A stretch of DNA of 64,000 nt from JAHBNG01 sp039028975 (GCA_039028975.1 JBCCHB010000054.1:29707-93706), one strand, 5' to 3'. Shown: positions 42,729 through 53,037, counted from the first letter of the stretch. Notes: generated by a model from the letters alone, not told the origin. Numbers and translations: made by a program.

Positions 42729-44642
42729 CTATGAACCTCGCCGACTTCCCACTGCCCGAATCGTCGTTGTCTGCTGATTATATAGCTCATATTGACTCTG
42801 TACTTTGCCATTTTTAGCGTGGCCATCTCTAACGGAGTTCACCCAAGATGTTGGTCCGCTCCCATTTTGCCCCTCGCCATAACCATTTGGATAGTGCTTT
42901 GGGCGTGGTGTTTGGTCTGACGTATCAGTCCCACCATTCGCGTGTACTTCGTCATAATAGTAGTTGTAATAGTAGTAGTAATCCTCGCCGTCCGCCTTTA
43001 CCATACGATTCATGACAAAGCCAAGCAGATTGGCGTTCACCTGTCCCAGTGATTCGGCAGTTCGGGAAATAGCCTGACGAGGTGTTCCTCGTCGCACCAC
43101 ACAGACCACGCCATCAACGATGGTTGAGAGGATTTGGGCATCGGCCACAGCCACTACAGGCGGCGCATCAAAGATGACTATATCCACCTGCTCTTGTAGC
43201 GAAATGAGGAATTTGCTCATGCGCTCAGAGCCAAGCAATTCAGCCGGGTTGGGTGGACGCTGGCCGCTAGGCGTAATGTACAAATTCCTGATGTTGCGCT
43301 CACCAGAGGATGAGAGGATGTATCCATTCTCTTGCATCAGCCCATCCACAAGACCGGGACGTTGGGGAACCTGAAAGATCTTATGCACGCTGGGCTTGCG
43401 CAGATCAGCATCCACAAGGGCTACTTTGAGTCCTGATTGGGCCATCACCACTGCCAAATTTGCCGCGGTCGTCGTCTTCCCTTCACTGGGCAGCGCGCTA
43501 GTGACCATGATGGAGCGGACTTGCTGATCCACGTTGGCAAACTGCAGATTGGTACGTATGCCCCGATAGGCTTCGGTTATGGGGTTACGCGGAGCATGTA
43601 GAGAGATGAGTGCATCCTGAGGTTCCCATCGCCGCTGGCCAGTGCTGATATCTGCCGCGGCACCCAGAAAGGGTGCATTGAATAGGCGACGAACCTCTCT
43701 CGGTGTCTTTATGCGATCATCGAGGAAATCGAGCAAGAAGACAAAGCCCAAGGCCAGCAAAACTCCCACCACAGCGGCCATCAATGTGTTGACCAAGACC
43801 CTCGGTCGAATCGGATTATTGGGTAGCCGGGCCGGATTGGCAATAGTCAGGGTTGTCAAAGAGCGAGACTCTTCGACACGGATCTGCTCAAAGCTGTTTA
43901 GTAAGTTGCCAAATTGGTTCTGATAGAGAGAGAGAGAGTTCTGTAGTCGAGCCATCTCTAGCTCTTCAGCAGCATTGATGGGGTTGTCTAGGCCTTCAAT
44001 GCCATCCTGAATGCGCTCGATATTCTGCTCAATGGCATTCATCTGAGCCTGCAAGCTGGTTTTGGATGCGGCAAAGCGCTCAGACTGTTCAGCCGCAATC
44101 TGCTCGCGAAAGACATCGGGCAGGGTATTGGCTGTCAGGGCAATCAATGACGGTGAGACGCCTTGGATACGGACGTTGAGTAATTGGGTATCTCGTACTG
44201 GCGTTACAGAGATACTCGTCACGTCCTTGTTGAAGACCGCCGGATCCAAATTGAGCCGAGCCGCCACCGCTTCCTTAACGGGCGCATAGGCCATCATCTG
44301 AGCATAGGTTTGGGCCGTAAATGCACCGAGCCTAATATCAGTGAATGTTGGTGTTGGATTGCTCCCCTCATCTACTCGCCACGTGCTGGTGGCTTGGTAA
44401 ATAGGGGTGGCGGTAATGGCCAAGTAGTAGGCCGATGCGCCAAAGAGGATAGCACAGAGGATCATCAGCCAGAGCCATTGCCAGAGTAAGCGAACATAGG
44501 CCTTGATATCAATCGCGCCGCCCAGCCCTGCCCTATCGCTACCGCCATCAGCCGTGCTGCTCCGCTCCATCTCTTCAAGAGGGAGTCGCTCGACTAGATC
44601 GCCGATGGTATCTAGAAGTTGTGAGATGTTCTCTTGTTTCAC
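42729..44642 (-). CDS. Polysaccharide co-polymerase and bacterial tyrosine kinase (Wzz-BYK fusion)
   Basis: 637 residues. Wzz chain-length domain: membrane segments at about 52-78 and 282-304 around an extracytoplasmic helical loop (QAQMNAIEQNIERIQDGIEG). Cytosolic BY-kinase: Walker A LPSEGKTTTAANLA near 384-391, Walker A' ALVDADLRKP with D411/D413, Walker B VIFDAPP with D492. A Tyr cluster (eight Tyr within 555-563) should be the autophosphorylation site, and its phosphorylation cycle controls chain length and export. The GTG at 44642 has AGGAA 7 nt upstream. Fusion of both parts in one chain and the lack of Wza or Wzb genes fit a monoderm envelope. It is the last gene of the cluster in the transcription direction. 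Confidence 0.94.
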   Translation of the reverse strand: MKQENISQLLDTIGDLVERLPLEEMERSSTADGGSDRAGLGGAIDIKAYVRLLWQWLWLMILCAILFGASAYYLAITATPIYQATSTWRVDEGSNPTPTFTDIRLGAFTAQTYAQMMAYAPVKEAVAARLNLDPAVFNKDVTSISVTPVRDTQLLNVRIQGVSPSLIALTANTLPDVFREQIAAEQSERFAASKTSLQAQMNAIEQNIERIQDGIEGLDNPINAAEELEMARLQNSLSLYQNQFGNLLNSFEQIRVEESRSLTTLTIANPARLPNNPIRPRVLVNTLMAAVVGVLLALGFVFLLDFLDDRIKTPREVRRLFNAPFLGAAADISTGQRRWEPQDALISLHAPRNPITEAYRGIRTNLQFANVDQQVRSIMVTSALPSEGKTTTAANLAVVMAQSGLKVALVDADLRKPSVHKIFQVPQRPGLVDGLMQENGYILSSSGERNIRNLYITPSGQRPPNPAELLGSERMSKFLISLQEQVDIVIFDAPPVVAVADAQILSTIVDGVVCVVRRGTPRQAISRTAESLGQVNANLLGFVMNRMVKADGEDYYYYYNYYYDEVHANGGTDTSDQTPRPKHYPNGYGEGQNGSGPTSWVNSVRDGHAKNGKVQSQYELYNQQTTTIRAVGSRRGS

Positions 44643-45214
44643 GAATAATTCCTAAGGTCTAGCGAGGTTTCGTATCAGAATGACAAAAATGGAGCGCAAG
44701 CGAAGGCGGATGGATAGCTCTGCTATTGGTGATTTGGCAACCGATTCAGATTACGAAAAGCCCGTTATGGATAGTCAACGTGGTCGATGATCACGGCGTT
44801 ACGGTGGGTCTCATTGTTGGGGGCAATGCCTATTTATCATATCATAAGAATCGGCAAAGGCTCTTTCAGCGAGCTTACGATTGATGAGGGCAAACTACAG
44901 CGGATTCGGGGAACAAACTGATTACCGAAGGACATTTTAGAGTAGGGTAGCAGTTCACGCCCCCCGAGACTTGGCGTGAGCCAGTCGAACGCTTGTCGAA
45001 GGAGAAACTCGGCTTCGGCAAGCTCAGCCTGCTGGTGGGGAGAGAATGATTACTTCTAGAGTAGAGTGACGTAATGGGATCTCACAGTTCGTCAGGCCCG
45101 GCAAAAGTGTAGTTAACATGGATTCAAAGCAATCGTAGGCGCTGTACCAGGTGTTACTGTAAAGTTACCTATGCCTTGCTGGACTAGGGTTAGGACCATG
45201 TGCGACCTTATTGT
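44643..45214. other. Intergenic region within the exopolysaccharide cluster
   Basis: About 570 nt between the dehydratase and kinase genes with no supported gene. A stretch near 44750-44870 looks faintly protein-like on the plus strand, but no start or family is evident. The Wzz-kinase may have its own promoter here; none was identified. Confidence 0.45.
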
Positions 45215-47188
45215 TTATGATGGTACATTGACCCAGCTCTGTTGGAGCAGAATGGTTGAAGGTTCCTCTGGAGGACGACTTGATTCTGCTCGCTTTTCGG
45301 GTTGGTATTCGGGGACCAAAAGACGCAAAAGGCGGAATATGGCCTTGTAGTCATTGCGGGCGGAAGAGGTGGTCAAAAGCTCGATCAGCTCCTTTAGATT
45401 AGCGGGGACCAGAACACCCGCGTTAGAAACAGTCATTATCTTTTCATGGGCTGTTTGACCATACTCTTCCCCTTCGATGAAAAGCTCTTCAAAGAGCTTT
45501 TCACCAGGACGTAACCCGCTATAGACAATATCAATATCTTTGCCTACCTCCAAACCAGAGAGTTCGATTAGGTCGGTAGCCAGTTGGGAAATCTTAATCG
45601 GTTCACCCATATCGAGCATAAAGACCTCACCACCAGAACCGAGAACTGCGGCCTGGAGAACCAGCTGAACCGCCTCTGGTATGGTCATAAAGAAGCGCTT
45701 CATGTCGGGGTGGGTTACCGTCACTGGACCACCGCTGGCAATCTGATCTTTGAAAGTCAGCACAACGCTGCCGCGGCTGCCCAGCACATTGCCAAAGCGA
45801 ACGGCCACGTAGGGCAGTCCCGTCTGCTCTGCCGTTTGATGAACCAGCAGTTCAGCACAGCGTTTGGAGGCGCCCATCACATTGGTGGGGTTGACGGCCT
45901 TATCGCTGGAGATCATGACAAATCGCTGCACGCCTGTCCCTACCGATGCGTTGAGGACGTTGCGGGTTCCTAAAATGTTGTTGTCCACCGCTTCGGTAGG
46001 ATGCTTTTCCATGAGCGGCACATGCTTGTGAGCAGCGGCGTGAAAGACGATCTCTGGCTTGTGGGCTTTAAAGAGGTAATGTAGGCGTTCGGCAAAGCGG
46101 ACATCAGCAATGACCGTTTCAATCTGCGGGGCACTTTCAACCATAAAGTGTTTTTTTATATAAGTTTGCAGCTCGCGATTAATTTCGAAGACTGAATTTT
46201 CACCATGTCCTAGGATAATGAGTTTAACCGGCCGACAGGAGAGAATCTGCCGACATAGCTCGCTACCAATAGAGCCGCCACCGCCAGTAACCAAGACTCG
46301 CTTACCTTCGAGGAGATTCTGAACAGCAACTGCATCGGTCTGGACAGCGTCGCGCCGCAAAAGATCTTCGATCTGGACCTGTCGAAGGGTATCCATGGTA
46401 AAGCCGTTGCGTATAATTTCGGAGACACTGGGCATAATCTTGACCTCTACCGGAAGCCGTTCGCACTCTGCCACAATCTTACGGACCACCTTGCCCGGCA
46501 CTGAAGGCATGGCAACAATCATTTGGTCAATCTTGTGTCTGCTGACCATCTGAGCCATCTCATAACGGTTGCCCAAGACCCGGACCGAATGGATATTGGC
46601 CTGGGCTTTTAGGGGATCATCATCAAAAAAGCCAACTACCTTAAGACCCAGCTGCGGACTGCGTTGGATCTCTCGGTAGCAAAGATTACCCGCTGCACCT
46701 GCGCCCATAATAGCGACTCGGGTTGCGTTCTTGTCAACCTGCTGCCTTCGCCAATGTTCTGTGAGGCGAACGCTAAAGCGCAATCCACCAACCAAGAGAA
46801 GGACCAGCAGACTATCCAAAATTGGTATCGACCGAGGCAAGGCAGGCAGATAGGTAGCCAATAAGAACATCACTAACCCAGCTACGACGCTCGAAGCAAT
46901 AGATGCCTTACCGATGAGAACCAACTCATCCAGGCTAGCATAACGCCAGTAGCGACGGTAAAGCCCAACCTTCAAAAAGATAGGTAATTTGGTCAGTATT
47001 GACAAAGCGGTATAGACGAGCAGACCCTGAGCATAGCCTTCTAAGCTAGAGAGCTGTTCTGTGCGTATGAGTAAAGCCAGTGCCGGCGTGAGACAAATAA
47101 CCAGAAAATCTACGAGGAAAAAGTGGCGGTTACGCAAATGCAGTAAACCGTCCCAAAAACGTATCCAGGGGGGATTTGTTTGAATCAT
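45215..47188 (-). CDS. Membrane-bound UDP-sugar 4,6-dehydratase (FlaA1/CapD/PglF family)
   Basis: 657 residues. Four N-terminal membrane segments (about 20-140), then a first Rossmann-like domain (VAIMGAGAAGNLCYREI, about 156-290). The catalytic short-chain dehydrogenase follows, with NAD loop TGGGGSIGSE at 301-310, DVRF, and SSDKAVNPTNVMGASK at 427-442, where Met438 stands in place of the usual Tyr before Lys442, a known feature of this dehydratase family. It should convert UDP-GlcNAc to the 4-keto-6-deoxy sugar, the first step to N-acetylbacillosamine- or fucosamine-type sugars. Next to an aminotransferase and a priming transferase it most likely makes the first sugar of the repeat unit. 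Confidence 0.93.
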   Translation of the reverse strand: MIQTNPPWIRFWDGLLHLRNRHFFLVDFLVICLTPALALLIRTEQLSSLEGYAQGLLVYTALSILTKLPIFLKVGLYRRYWRYASLDELVLIGKASIASSVVAGLVMFLLATYLPALPRSIPILDSLLVLLLVGGLRFSVRLTEHWRRQQVDKNATRVAIMGAGAAGNLCYREIQRSPQLGLKVVGFFDDDPLKAQANIHSVRVLGNRYEMAQMVSRHKIDQMIVAMPSVPGKVVRKIVAECERLPVEVKIMPSVSEIIRNGFTMDTLRQVQIEDLLRRDAVQTDAVAVQNLLEGKRVLVTGGGGSIGSELCRQILSCRPVKLIILGHGENSVFEINRELQTYIKKHFMVESAPQIETVIADVRFAERLHYLFKAHKPEIVFHAAAHKHVPLMEKHPTEAVDNNILGTRNVLNASVGTGVQRFVMISSDKAVNPTNVMGASKRCAELLVHQTAEQTGLPYVAVRFGNVLGSRGSVVLTFKDQIASGGPVTVTHPDMKRFFMTIPEAVQLVLQAAVLGSGGEVFMLDMGEPIKISQLATDLIELSGLEVGKDIDIVYSGLRPGEKLFEELFIEGEEYGQTAHEKIMTVSNAGVLVPANLKELIELLTTSSARNDYKAIFRLLRLLVPEYQPEKRAESSRPPEEPSTILLQQSWVNVPS

Positions 47189-47372
47189 AATACCTACTAA
47201 AACCTTTTGAGTACATCATTCTCGACTAGGTAGCTCCCTCACCTGGACGAGTCAGAACCAAAGGGGAACGCGAATAGGGAATGAACGCCAATGAAATTAC
47301 TTATTGGGAACGAGAATTAAATCATATGCCACTTCCAGCAGAGCATGTGGGCAATTATCTTCTGAAACTGCC

Positions 47373-48641
47373 TCAGTCGCGACAGCCCTGATGACAATCC
47401 CTGATTGCCTTGACAACCCTTCCCAGTTCCTTCTCTGTCAGATTTGAACCAGAGGGTAGACAAAGACCGTTTTGAAACAGAGATTCTGCCACCGAGCCAC
47501 CAATGGGCTCATATTGAGCAAAGACAGGCTGCATATGCATGGGCTTCCAGACGGGACGAGCTTCGATATTTTCGGTTTCTAGGGCAAGACGTAGATCTTC
47601 ACGGCAAGCCCCAAATTTTCTGGGATCAATCGTGATCACCGTGAGCCAGCGAGTGTGTCGTCCCCAAGACGTTTCAGGCATAAAATCGATACCAGGCAAA
47701 TCACCTAAATGATATTGGTAATAGGCAAAGTTGCGTCGCCGCGCTAGGACTCGCTCTTCCAATACACGTAGCTGCCCCCGCCCGATGCCAGCTAAGACAT
47801 TGCTGAGCCGATAGTTGTACCCAATTTCGCTATGCTGGTAGTGGGGTGCCGGATCCCGGGCCTGGGTCGCGAGCTTTTTGGCATGAGCAATCAACTCTGC
47901 ATCGTCAGAGACCAACATGCCGCCGCCTGAGGTGGTAATAATCTTGTTGCCATTAAAGGAGTAGATGCCCGCTTTTCCTAGTGTGCCTAGTGAGCTACCT
48001 TTATAGGTTGCGCCTAAGGCTTCCGCTGCGTCTTCAATAAGAATCACCCCATACTCCTGACATAGCATTCGTATTGGATCAATGTCGGCGCTTTGACCAT
48101 ATAGATGGACCAGCACCAGTGCCTTGGGTAGATTGCTGCGTTGTGCTCGTTCCACCAAGGCTTCGCGCAGGAGTTCAGGATCCATATTCCAGGATTCGGT
48201 TTCGCTGTCAATAAAGAGAGGTTTGGCGCCCAGATAGATAATAGGATTGACGCTAGCCGCAAAGGTCAGAGTGGAGACCACTACCTCATCGCCACGGCCA
48301 ACCCCAAGATGCAGAAGTGCCAGATGTAGAGCTGCCGTTCCCGAGCTGAGTGCCGCCGCATGAGATGCACCGACTAACTCGGCAAACTCCTGCTCAAACG
48401 CATTTACATGTGGTCCTATGGGGGCAATCCAGTTGGTGGCAAACGCTTCGGCCACGAACTGTTCTTCTAACCTACCCATGTGGGGAGTAGAGAGATGGAT
48501 GCGCGGGGCAGGGGTGACCTCTTGCGATGGGAACATTCGATGGTTCATTTGTGTTAATGGGGTAGCTGTTTCGGTAAGCATGGACATACACATTGACTCA
48601 CTTGATAAAGGATAATATCGTAACCAACTACTTAATTCCAT
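47373..48641 (-). CDS. DegT/DnrJ/EryC1/StrS-family sugar aminotransferase
   Basis: 422 residues from an ATG that overlaps the stop of the priming-transferase gene. A start further in (MSMLTETATPL or MNHRMFPSQEV) is possible because the first 30 residues are unlike the family. PLP-binding features: SSGTAALHLALLHLGVGRGD, D204 in LIEDAAEALG and the Schiff-base Lys K233 in SFNGNKIITTSGGGM. It transfers an amino group to a 4-keto (or 3-keto) nucleotide sugar, most likely the product of the dehydratase gene behind it. Sequence and position recall PglE/LegC-type enzymes. Confidence 0.93.
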   Translation of the reverse strand: MELSSWLRYYPLSSESMCMSMLTETATPLTQMNHRMFPSQEVTPAPRIHLSTPHMGRLEEQFVAEAFATNWIAPIGPHVNAFEQEFAELVGASHAAALSSGTAALHLALLHLGVGRGDEVVVSTLTFAASVNPIIYLGAKPLFIDSETESWNMDPELLREALVERAQRSNLPKALVLVHLYGQSADIDPIRMLCQEYGVILIEDAAEALGATYKGSSLGTLGKAGIYSFNGNKIITTSGGGMLVSDDAELIAHAKKLATQARDPAPHYQHSEIGYNYRLSNVLAGIGRGQLRVLEERVLARRRNFAYYQYHLGDLPGIDFMPETSWGRHTRWLTVITIDPRKFGACREDLRLALETENIEARPVWKPMHMQPVFAQYEPIGGSVAESLFQNGLCLPSGSNLTEKELGRVVKAIRDCHQGCRD

Positions 48642-49291
48642 ACCGTCTGCATTAGACAGCGAAAATCATCCCACAAACGATAATTCTCAATATATTCACG
48701 GTTGAGTCGCACTTTTTCTGGATAGATGACTTCGCGATTGTACCGCACTGGTTCTTCCTGCTGAGCCAGGAGTTCTTCTTCATTCCGAAAGACTAGAGTC
48801 GCTGGCCCGGTAATGCCAGGGCGTATGGAGAGAATAATGCGATCTGGCCCGACAAGCCGATCAGCAAAGCCAGGTACGTCTGGTCGAGGCCCAACTAGGC
48901 TCATTTGGCCCAATAACACATTGATGAGTTGGGGTAGCTCATCGATTTTGGTGCGACGCCAGAAGCGGCCAAGTCTCGTAATGCGCGGATCCTGAGAAGT
49001 TGTTACTGTGGTCTTAACCTGAGCTACCTTGCGCATGGTGCGAATCTTGATGGTGCGGAAGGGTTTACCATGTCGACCGATACGTGTCTGGGTAAAGAAG
49101 CCACTCTGGCGGGTGTCGATGGTAGCTAAGATATAGGCAAATAAGATGAGCCAGGAGGTTCCGACTAAGCCGATTAGTGCAATCGCAATATCGAAAAGGC
49201 GTTTGATCACCCGGTCAACAAACTTAAGCCCCGATGGCTTCTGAGCGGGTTCAATAAAGAACCCCTTTTTGGAAATCTGTTCATGATACAT
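48632..49291 (-). CDS. Undecaprenyl-phosphate sugar-1-phosphate transferase (priming transferase)
   Basis: 219 residues from the ATG at 49291 (AAGGGA 9 nt upstream); the longer GTG start at 49339 lacks a ribosome site. A re-entrant membrane helix lies at about 30-57, followed by the catalytic core FFTQTRIGRHGKPFRTIKIRTM, DPRITRLGRFWRRTKIDELPQ and MSLVGPRPD, the defining motifs of the PglC/WcaJ small phosphoglycosyl transferases. It attaches a sugar phosphate to undecaprenyl phosphate to start each repeat unit. Its stop overlaps the ATG of the aminotransferase, so they are translationally coupled. Confidence 0.94.
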   Translation of the reverse strand: MYHEQISKKGFFIEPAQKPSGLKFVDRVIKRLFDIAIALIGLVGTSWLILFAYILATIDTRQSGFFTQTRIGRHGKPFRTIKIRTMRKVAQVKTTVTTSQDPRITRLGRFWRRTKIDELPQLINVLLGQMSLVGPRPDVPGFADRLVGPDRIILSIRPGITGPATLVFRNEEELLAQQEEPVRYNREVIYPEKVRLNREYIENYRLWDDFRCLMQTVWN

Positions 49292-49415
49292 GTGGACACG
49301 TCCCTTGGTTCGCTTAATACAACAAATCTGCGTCACCAAAGTACGACGGATGGCTCATTGACGTGACGGATGTGACTCGATAAAAACTTCTCTATTGAAT
49401 AAACCCCGAAAATGT

Positions 49416-49463
49416 CATTTCGCTCACGAAGTGGTCGCTTGCGACGCCGGGTTTCGTGAAATG
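49416..49463. repeat. Stem-loop with GTCGCTTGCGAC palindrome
   Basis: CATTTC plus CACGAA on the left pairs imperfectly with TTTCGTGAAATG on the right, and a 12-nt palindrome GTCGCTTGCGAC lies inside. The palindrome is shared with 22545-22556. It lies between the acetyltransferase and priming-transferase genes and may be a small dispersed element. Confidence 0.5.
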
Positions 49464-49623
49464 TGATTGATCAATTTGACCTATTTCTTGACCCAAAAGA
49501 CTCGTTTAGTCTCAGAAGACCAGCCGAGAAATCTTTGGTTTGGTCAAAGTATCAAATGGAAAAAGTTAAATTTTATTCTCAGCTCAATTCGAAAACTATA
49601 GTTCTTATCTTCTAGTTCGTTAG

Positions 49624-50280
49624 CTACTTGGTCTCATATACATAGATCAAGCTAGGCTGACCTTGATGTACCTCTATTGGGTTTACGCTAATAGGGTTAA
49701 GCTTCTCGTAGAATCGACAGGCCCGGGGTAGAGTAGCACCTACTGCTACTTTAAACTGATCGATTCCTTTGTCAGCAAATCTTTTCTGGAGCATGCTAAA
49801 GAGCTGCTGGGCCGTCCCCCTACCGCGGTAGTGATGCTGGACCGCAATGACGAGCAACTCAGCGCTAGGAAATGATGTAGCAGTACGGCGAGTGGGATAG
49901 AAGAGCGTTTCCATGGCACGCCATAACCGTGCTGGAGTGAGGAGTTTTGGCACTACATAACGCAAGCTAACTAACCATTTTTGTAACAGGAAAGCCTTAT
50001 AAAAGGCACCTGTACTGACAGCACCACAGACAAAACCACAAATCTGATTACTTTGGTTATCGCGAGCAGCAATCAAAAACCCATCAGGACTTTGTAAGGC
50101 TGTTTCAAAGATTGCCAGCGCCACCTCATCGCCCAGAGAACTCAAAAACCCCTGCCCCATTTCACGCTGATAAATACACGCAATTTGTACCAGATCTGAT
50201 TCTTCGAATTGATCTACCCTTGAAATGAGGCTGACCGCAGCAGGCAGAATCTTTGATTTTTGGCCCGTGTTCGTTGCCAT
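49624..50280 (-). CDS. GNAT-family acetyltransferase
   Basis: 218 residues from the ATG at 50280 (a TTG at 50313 gives 11 more; neither has a good ribosome site). The C-terminal half has GNAT motif A in ELLVIAVQHHYRGRGTAQQLF (with RGRGTA for acetyl-CoA) and CRFYEKLNP. A hydrophobic insertion (ALLQKWLVSLRYVVPKLLTP) makes it look membrane-attached. In the middle of the exopolysaccharide cluster, upstream of the priming transferase, aminotransferase and dehydratase, it could N-acetylate the 4-amino sugar in place of the usual PglD-type enzyme (inference). Confidence 0.8.
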   Translation of the reverse strand: MATNTGQKSKILPAAVSLISRVDQFEESDLVQIACIYQREMGQGFLSSLGDEVALAIFETALQSPDGFLIAARDNQSNQICGFVCGAVSTGAFYKAFLLQKWLVSLRYVVPKLLTPARLWRAMETLFYPTRRTATSFPSAELLVIAVQHHYRGRGTAQQLFSMLQKRFADKGIDQFKVAVGATLPRACRFYEKLNPISVNPIEVHQGQPSLIYVYETK

Positions 50281-50437
50281 ATTGTTTGTTGGATGGTACC
50301 CTAAAAAAGACAAAACGATCTACACATGCGCAATACGCGCACAAGCGAGGCACATTCTGTGTGCCGACAAGAGACTCTCTACTCCCGTCGCCGACCAAGC
50401 TAGGGGAGTAGATGAAGACTGATTGTTTTGTTGTAGA

Positions 50438-50471
50438 GTCGCAGCGGTAGAACGACCGCTGTGACGTTTTT
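50438..50471 (+). terminator. Stem-loop with T tract between two cluster genes
   Basis: GTCGCAGCGGT, a 6-nt loop and ACCGCTGTGAC pair with one mismatch (50438-50465), followed on the plus strand by GTTTTT (50466-50471). No plus-strand gene precedes it; on the minus strand it lies just after the glycosyltransferase stop and could act as an internal hairpin in the operon mRNA. Confidence 0.4.
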
Positions 50472-51657
50472 ATACTATTTTGGACTGTACTGCAGGATTA
50501 ATCTTCTGAACAGCAATACATTTATGAAAGTAAGCTGCCCAATTTTGCCATACATTTTCTGCGGCAAAGTTCTGTGTGGCCCACTCTTGAGCTGTTATCC
50601 CCATTGACTTGCATTTGTCGCTGCTCTCTAACAAGCGAATCATGGCCGCTGCAAGTTTATCGACGGCACCGGTGGGAACCAGAAACCCAGTTTTATCATG
50701 TTGTACCGCATCAACTATGCCTGTGGCAGAGAAACCAATCGTTGGGATACCTGCGACTGCGGCTTCCAGGGGTGCATTGGGGAAACCTTCCCGATAAGAT
50801 GGAAAAGCAAGAAGATTCATAACATGATAGTAGGGAGCCGTATCAGACACCCATCCAGCCTGCTTGATCCGTGGGTGAGTCTCAATTACCTTTCTAATTC
50901 TTTCTGGGACCGGATCACCCTCTTCAAATCGACCCACAAGGAGTAGGTGCGCAGTAGATATCTTGACTGATACCTGCTCAAATGCTTCGACAAGCTCGAT
51001 AATACCTTTGTCCCGTGTGAAGCGACCGATAAAACCAATGACGGGCGCATCTGACGGCATGCCAAGCTGATTCCGTAATGCATCAGCCTGTTTTCGAGTA
51101 GCAGATGTAGGTAAAAACCTCTCTATAACGATACCGTTACTTGTGCCCTTTCCCAGAACGCTCAATTTTTCCGGATTGGTAATTCCCAATTTTCCGTAGA
51201 CTTTAAGCAAACTATGACTAACACATACAATGTGTTGGGCACAATTAGCCGTCACACGTTCTGCCAGGCCAAGTATTAAGCGTTGCAAGCCAGCAGTCGT
51301 TTCTAAACGCAAACCACGTAATACGTAAACGCGAATCGGTATACGAGCGAGCCAAGCGGCTGTCATTCCCAGAAGGCCTGCTTTGGGGGTACTGGCATTA
51401 ACGATATCGGGACGCAAACGATTCAACGTCCGATAAAGTTTCCATAAGCTCCACCAATCTTTGGCCAAGTTGATTTCGCGCTCCATGGGTATAGCAATGG
51501 CTTGCACATCTTCGCGTTTTGCGATCTGATCCAGATCGGCACTCGGCGATGTAATGACTGTAACGTCAAAGCCTTGATCTCGCATCGTTCTTAGTTGGCC
51601 ACGGAGTAGGAGATCGGCGGTGATGGACACTGTGACAATATAAACTAATTTGGGCAT
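50470..51657 (-). CDS. Glycosyltransferase family 4
   Basis: 395 residues with the GT-B fold: N-terminal MPKLVYIVTVSITADLLLRG, SPSADLDQIA, NASTPKAGLLGM, and the C-terminal nucleotide-sugar site GKGTSNGIVIERF, GFIGRFTRDKGIIELVEAF and PSYREGFPNAPLEAAVAGIP with the E-x7-E pattern. It resembles GT4 enzymes that add the second sugar to an undecaprenyl-linked primer (PglA, CapM types). It lies directly after the epimerase gene in the operon. Confidence 0.93.
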   Translation of the reverse strand: MPKLVYIVTVSITADLLLRGQLRTMRDQGFDVTVITSPSADLDQIAKREDVQAIAIPMEREINLAKDWWSLWKLYRTLNRLRPDIVNASTPKAGLLGMTAAWLARIPIRVYVLRGLRLETTAGLQRLILGLAERVTANCAQHIVCVSHSLLKVYGKLGITNPEKLSVLGKGTSNGIVIERFLPTSATRKQADALRNQLGMPSDAPVIGFIGRFTRDKGIIELVEAFEQVSVKISTAHLLLVGRFEEGDPVPERIRKVIETHPRIKQAGWVSDTAPYYHVMNLLAFPSYREGFPNAPLEAAVAGIPTIGFSATGIVDAVQHDKTGFLVPTGAVDKLAAAMIRLLESSDKCKSMGITAQEWATQNFAAENVWQNWAAYFHKCIAVQKINPAVQSKIV

Positions 51658-51763
51658 GATATTTTTGTACTCCCCTAATACCGATGCACGGCAACAGTGT
51701 TTATGATGGGGATGGTCTACTTCAGATGAACTTCTTTGGCTCTCACGTCATTGTATAGGTGAA

Positions 51764-52843
51764 TTATGCAAGTTGCAGATCTTCCTCTCTACTGGCACGC
51801 TGAATGTACCACCGGATCGCTTCATGAAGGCCAGCTTCCACATTATGTGTTGGTTCATATCCCAATAACTGACATACTTTTGAAATATCTGCTAATGAAT
51901 GGCGAATATCGCCTTTACGGAAGTCTCGATAGATGGGTTCTGCAGTAGCTAGTGACGGATTCATTGGGTGAACAACACTTAATTCGTCCCGTATCGCGTA
52001 GAAGAGTTGATTAAGGGTCGTCTGTTCTCCTACTGCTACATTATAGACCTGATTCAGCGCCGCTGGATCTTCGGTGAGGGCAGCCTTAATATTCGCTTGC
52101 ACAACGTTTGCCACATAGCAGAAATCCCGACTGGTTTCGCCGTCACCATTGATCAAGCAAGGCGAGCCTTGCAGCAGCAAAGCGATCCATTTTGGAATGA
52201 CCGCAGCATAAGCACCATGGGGATCTTGACGTTTGCCAAAGACGTTAAAGTAGCGGAGACCGATGCTGGGAAAGCCGTAAACCGTGGCAACCATTTTGGC
52301 ATATTGTTCATTGACAGATTTCGTCAAGGCGTAGGGTGATAACGGAAAGCCGATCCGCCCTTCCACTTTGGGCAGTTCGGGTGTATCCCCATAAACAGAG
52401 CTAGAAGAGGCATAGATAAAACGCCGCACGTTCGCTTGCATGGCCGCTTGAACTATGTTGACAAAGCCCACGATATTGCTTTGAATATAGGGGGCAGGCT
52501 GAGCAATGGAGCGCGGTACCGAACCAATGGCCGCTTGATGGAGCACAAAGTCTACACCATCAACGGCATCTGCACAGACGTAGCAGTCAGTGATATCACC
52601 TTCGATAAAGCGAAATTTTGACCAAGCGTCTGCCCCGACCGTTTTTGCTAGTTCTTGTAGATTTTCGACCTTGCCAAATGAGTAGTTGTCGATGCCGATT
52701 ACGTTTTGGTTGTTGAGCAGTAAAGTTTCGACTAGGTTGGAGCCGATGAAGCCAGCGGCACCGGTTATCAGCCAAGAACGTGGTTTATCTACTTTTTGTA
52801 GTAACCTTGTTTCTTTCAAGTTCAACTGAAATTTACTCATCAT
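51764..52843 (-). CDS. UDP-N-acetylglucosamine 4-epimerase-like SDR (WbpP/TviC type)
   Basis: 359 residues of the extended SDR family: NAD loop GAAGFIGSNLVE, HQAAIGSVPRSIAQP, catalytic S in YASSSSVYGDTPELPK, Y and K in SPYALTKSVNEQYAK, and FNVFGKRQDPHGAYAAVIPKW. The combination SVPRS and YG(D)TPELPK is typical of UDP-GlcNAc/UDP-GalNAc 4-epimerases of the WbpP/TviC group. It supplies UDP-GalNAc or similar for the repeat unit. Confidence 0.92.
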   Translation of the reverse strand: MMSKFQLNLKETRLLQKVDKPRSWLITGAAGFIGSNLVETLLLNNQNVIGIDNYSFGKVENLQELAKTVGADAWSKFRFIEGDITDCYVCADAVDGVDFVLHQAAIGSVPRSIAQPAPYIQSNIVGFVNIVQAAMQANVRRFIYASSSSVYGDTPELPKVEGRIGFPLSPYALTKSVNEQYAKMVATVYGFPSIGLRYFNVFGKRQDPHGAYAAVIPKWIALLLQGSPCLINGDGETSRDFCYVANVVQANIKAALTEDPAALNQVYNVAVGEQTTLNQLFYAIRDELSVVHPMNPSLATAEPIYRDFRKGDIRHSLADISKVCQLLGYEPTHNVEAGLHEAIRWYIQRASREEDLQLA

Positions 52844-53037
52844 CTAGTACATCCTTCGAAGCAAACATATGCTGCCCACGGGCGTAATCTTAAAGAATCC
52901 ATGATCTTGATTTTCGTAGAACTCTCCTCACTTTTATGACTGAGCAAGCAAAAACGGAGGTCCAAATTCGAAATCCCAAAGCTAAATTTGTGACCGTGCG
53001 CAGCATAACAGTGTTTTCACACTTCATGAGTTCCCAA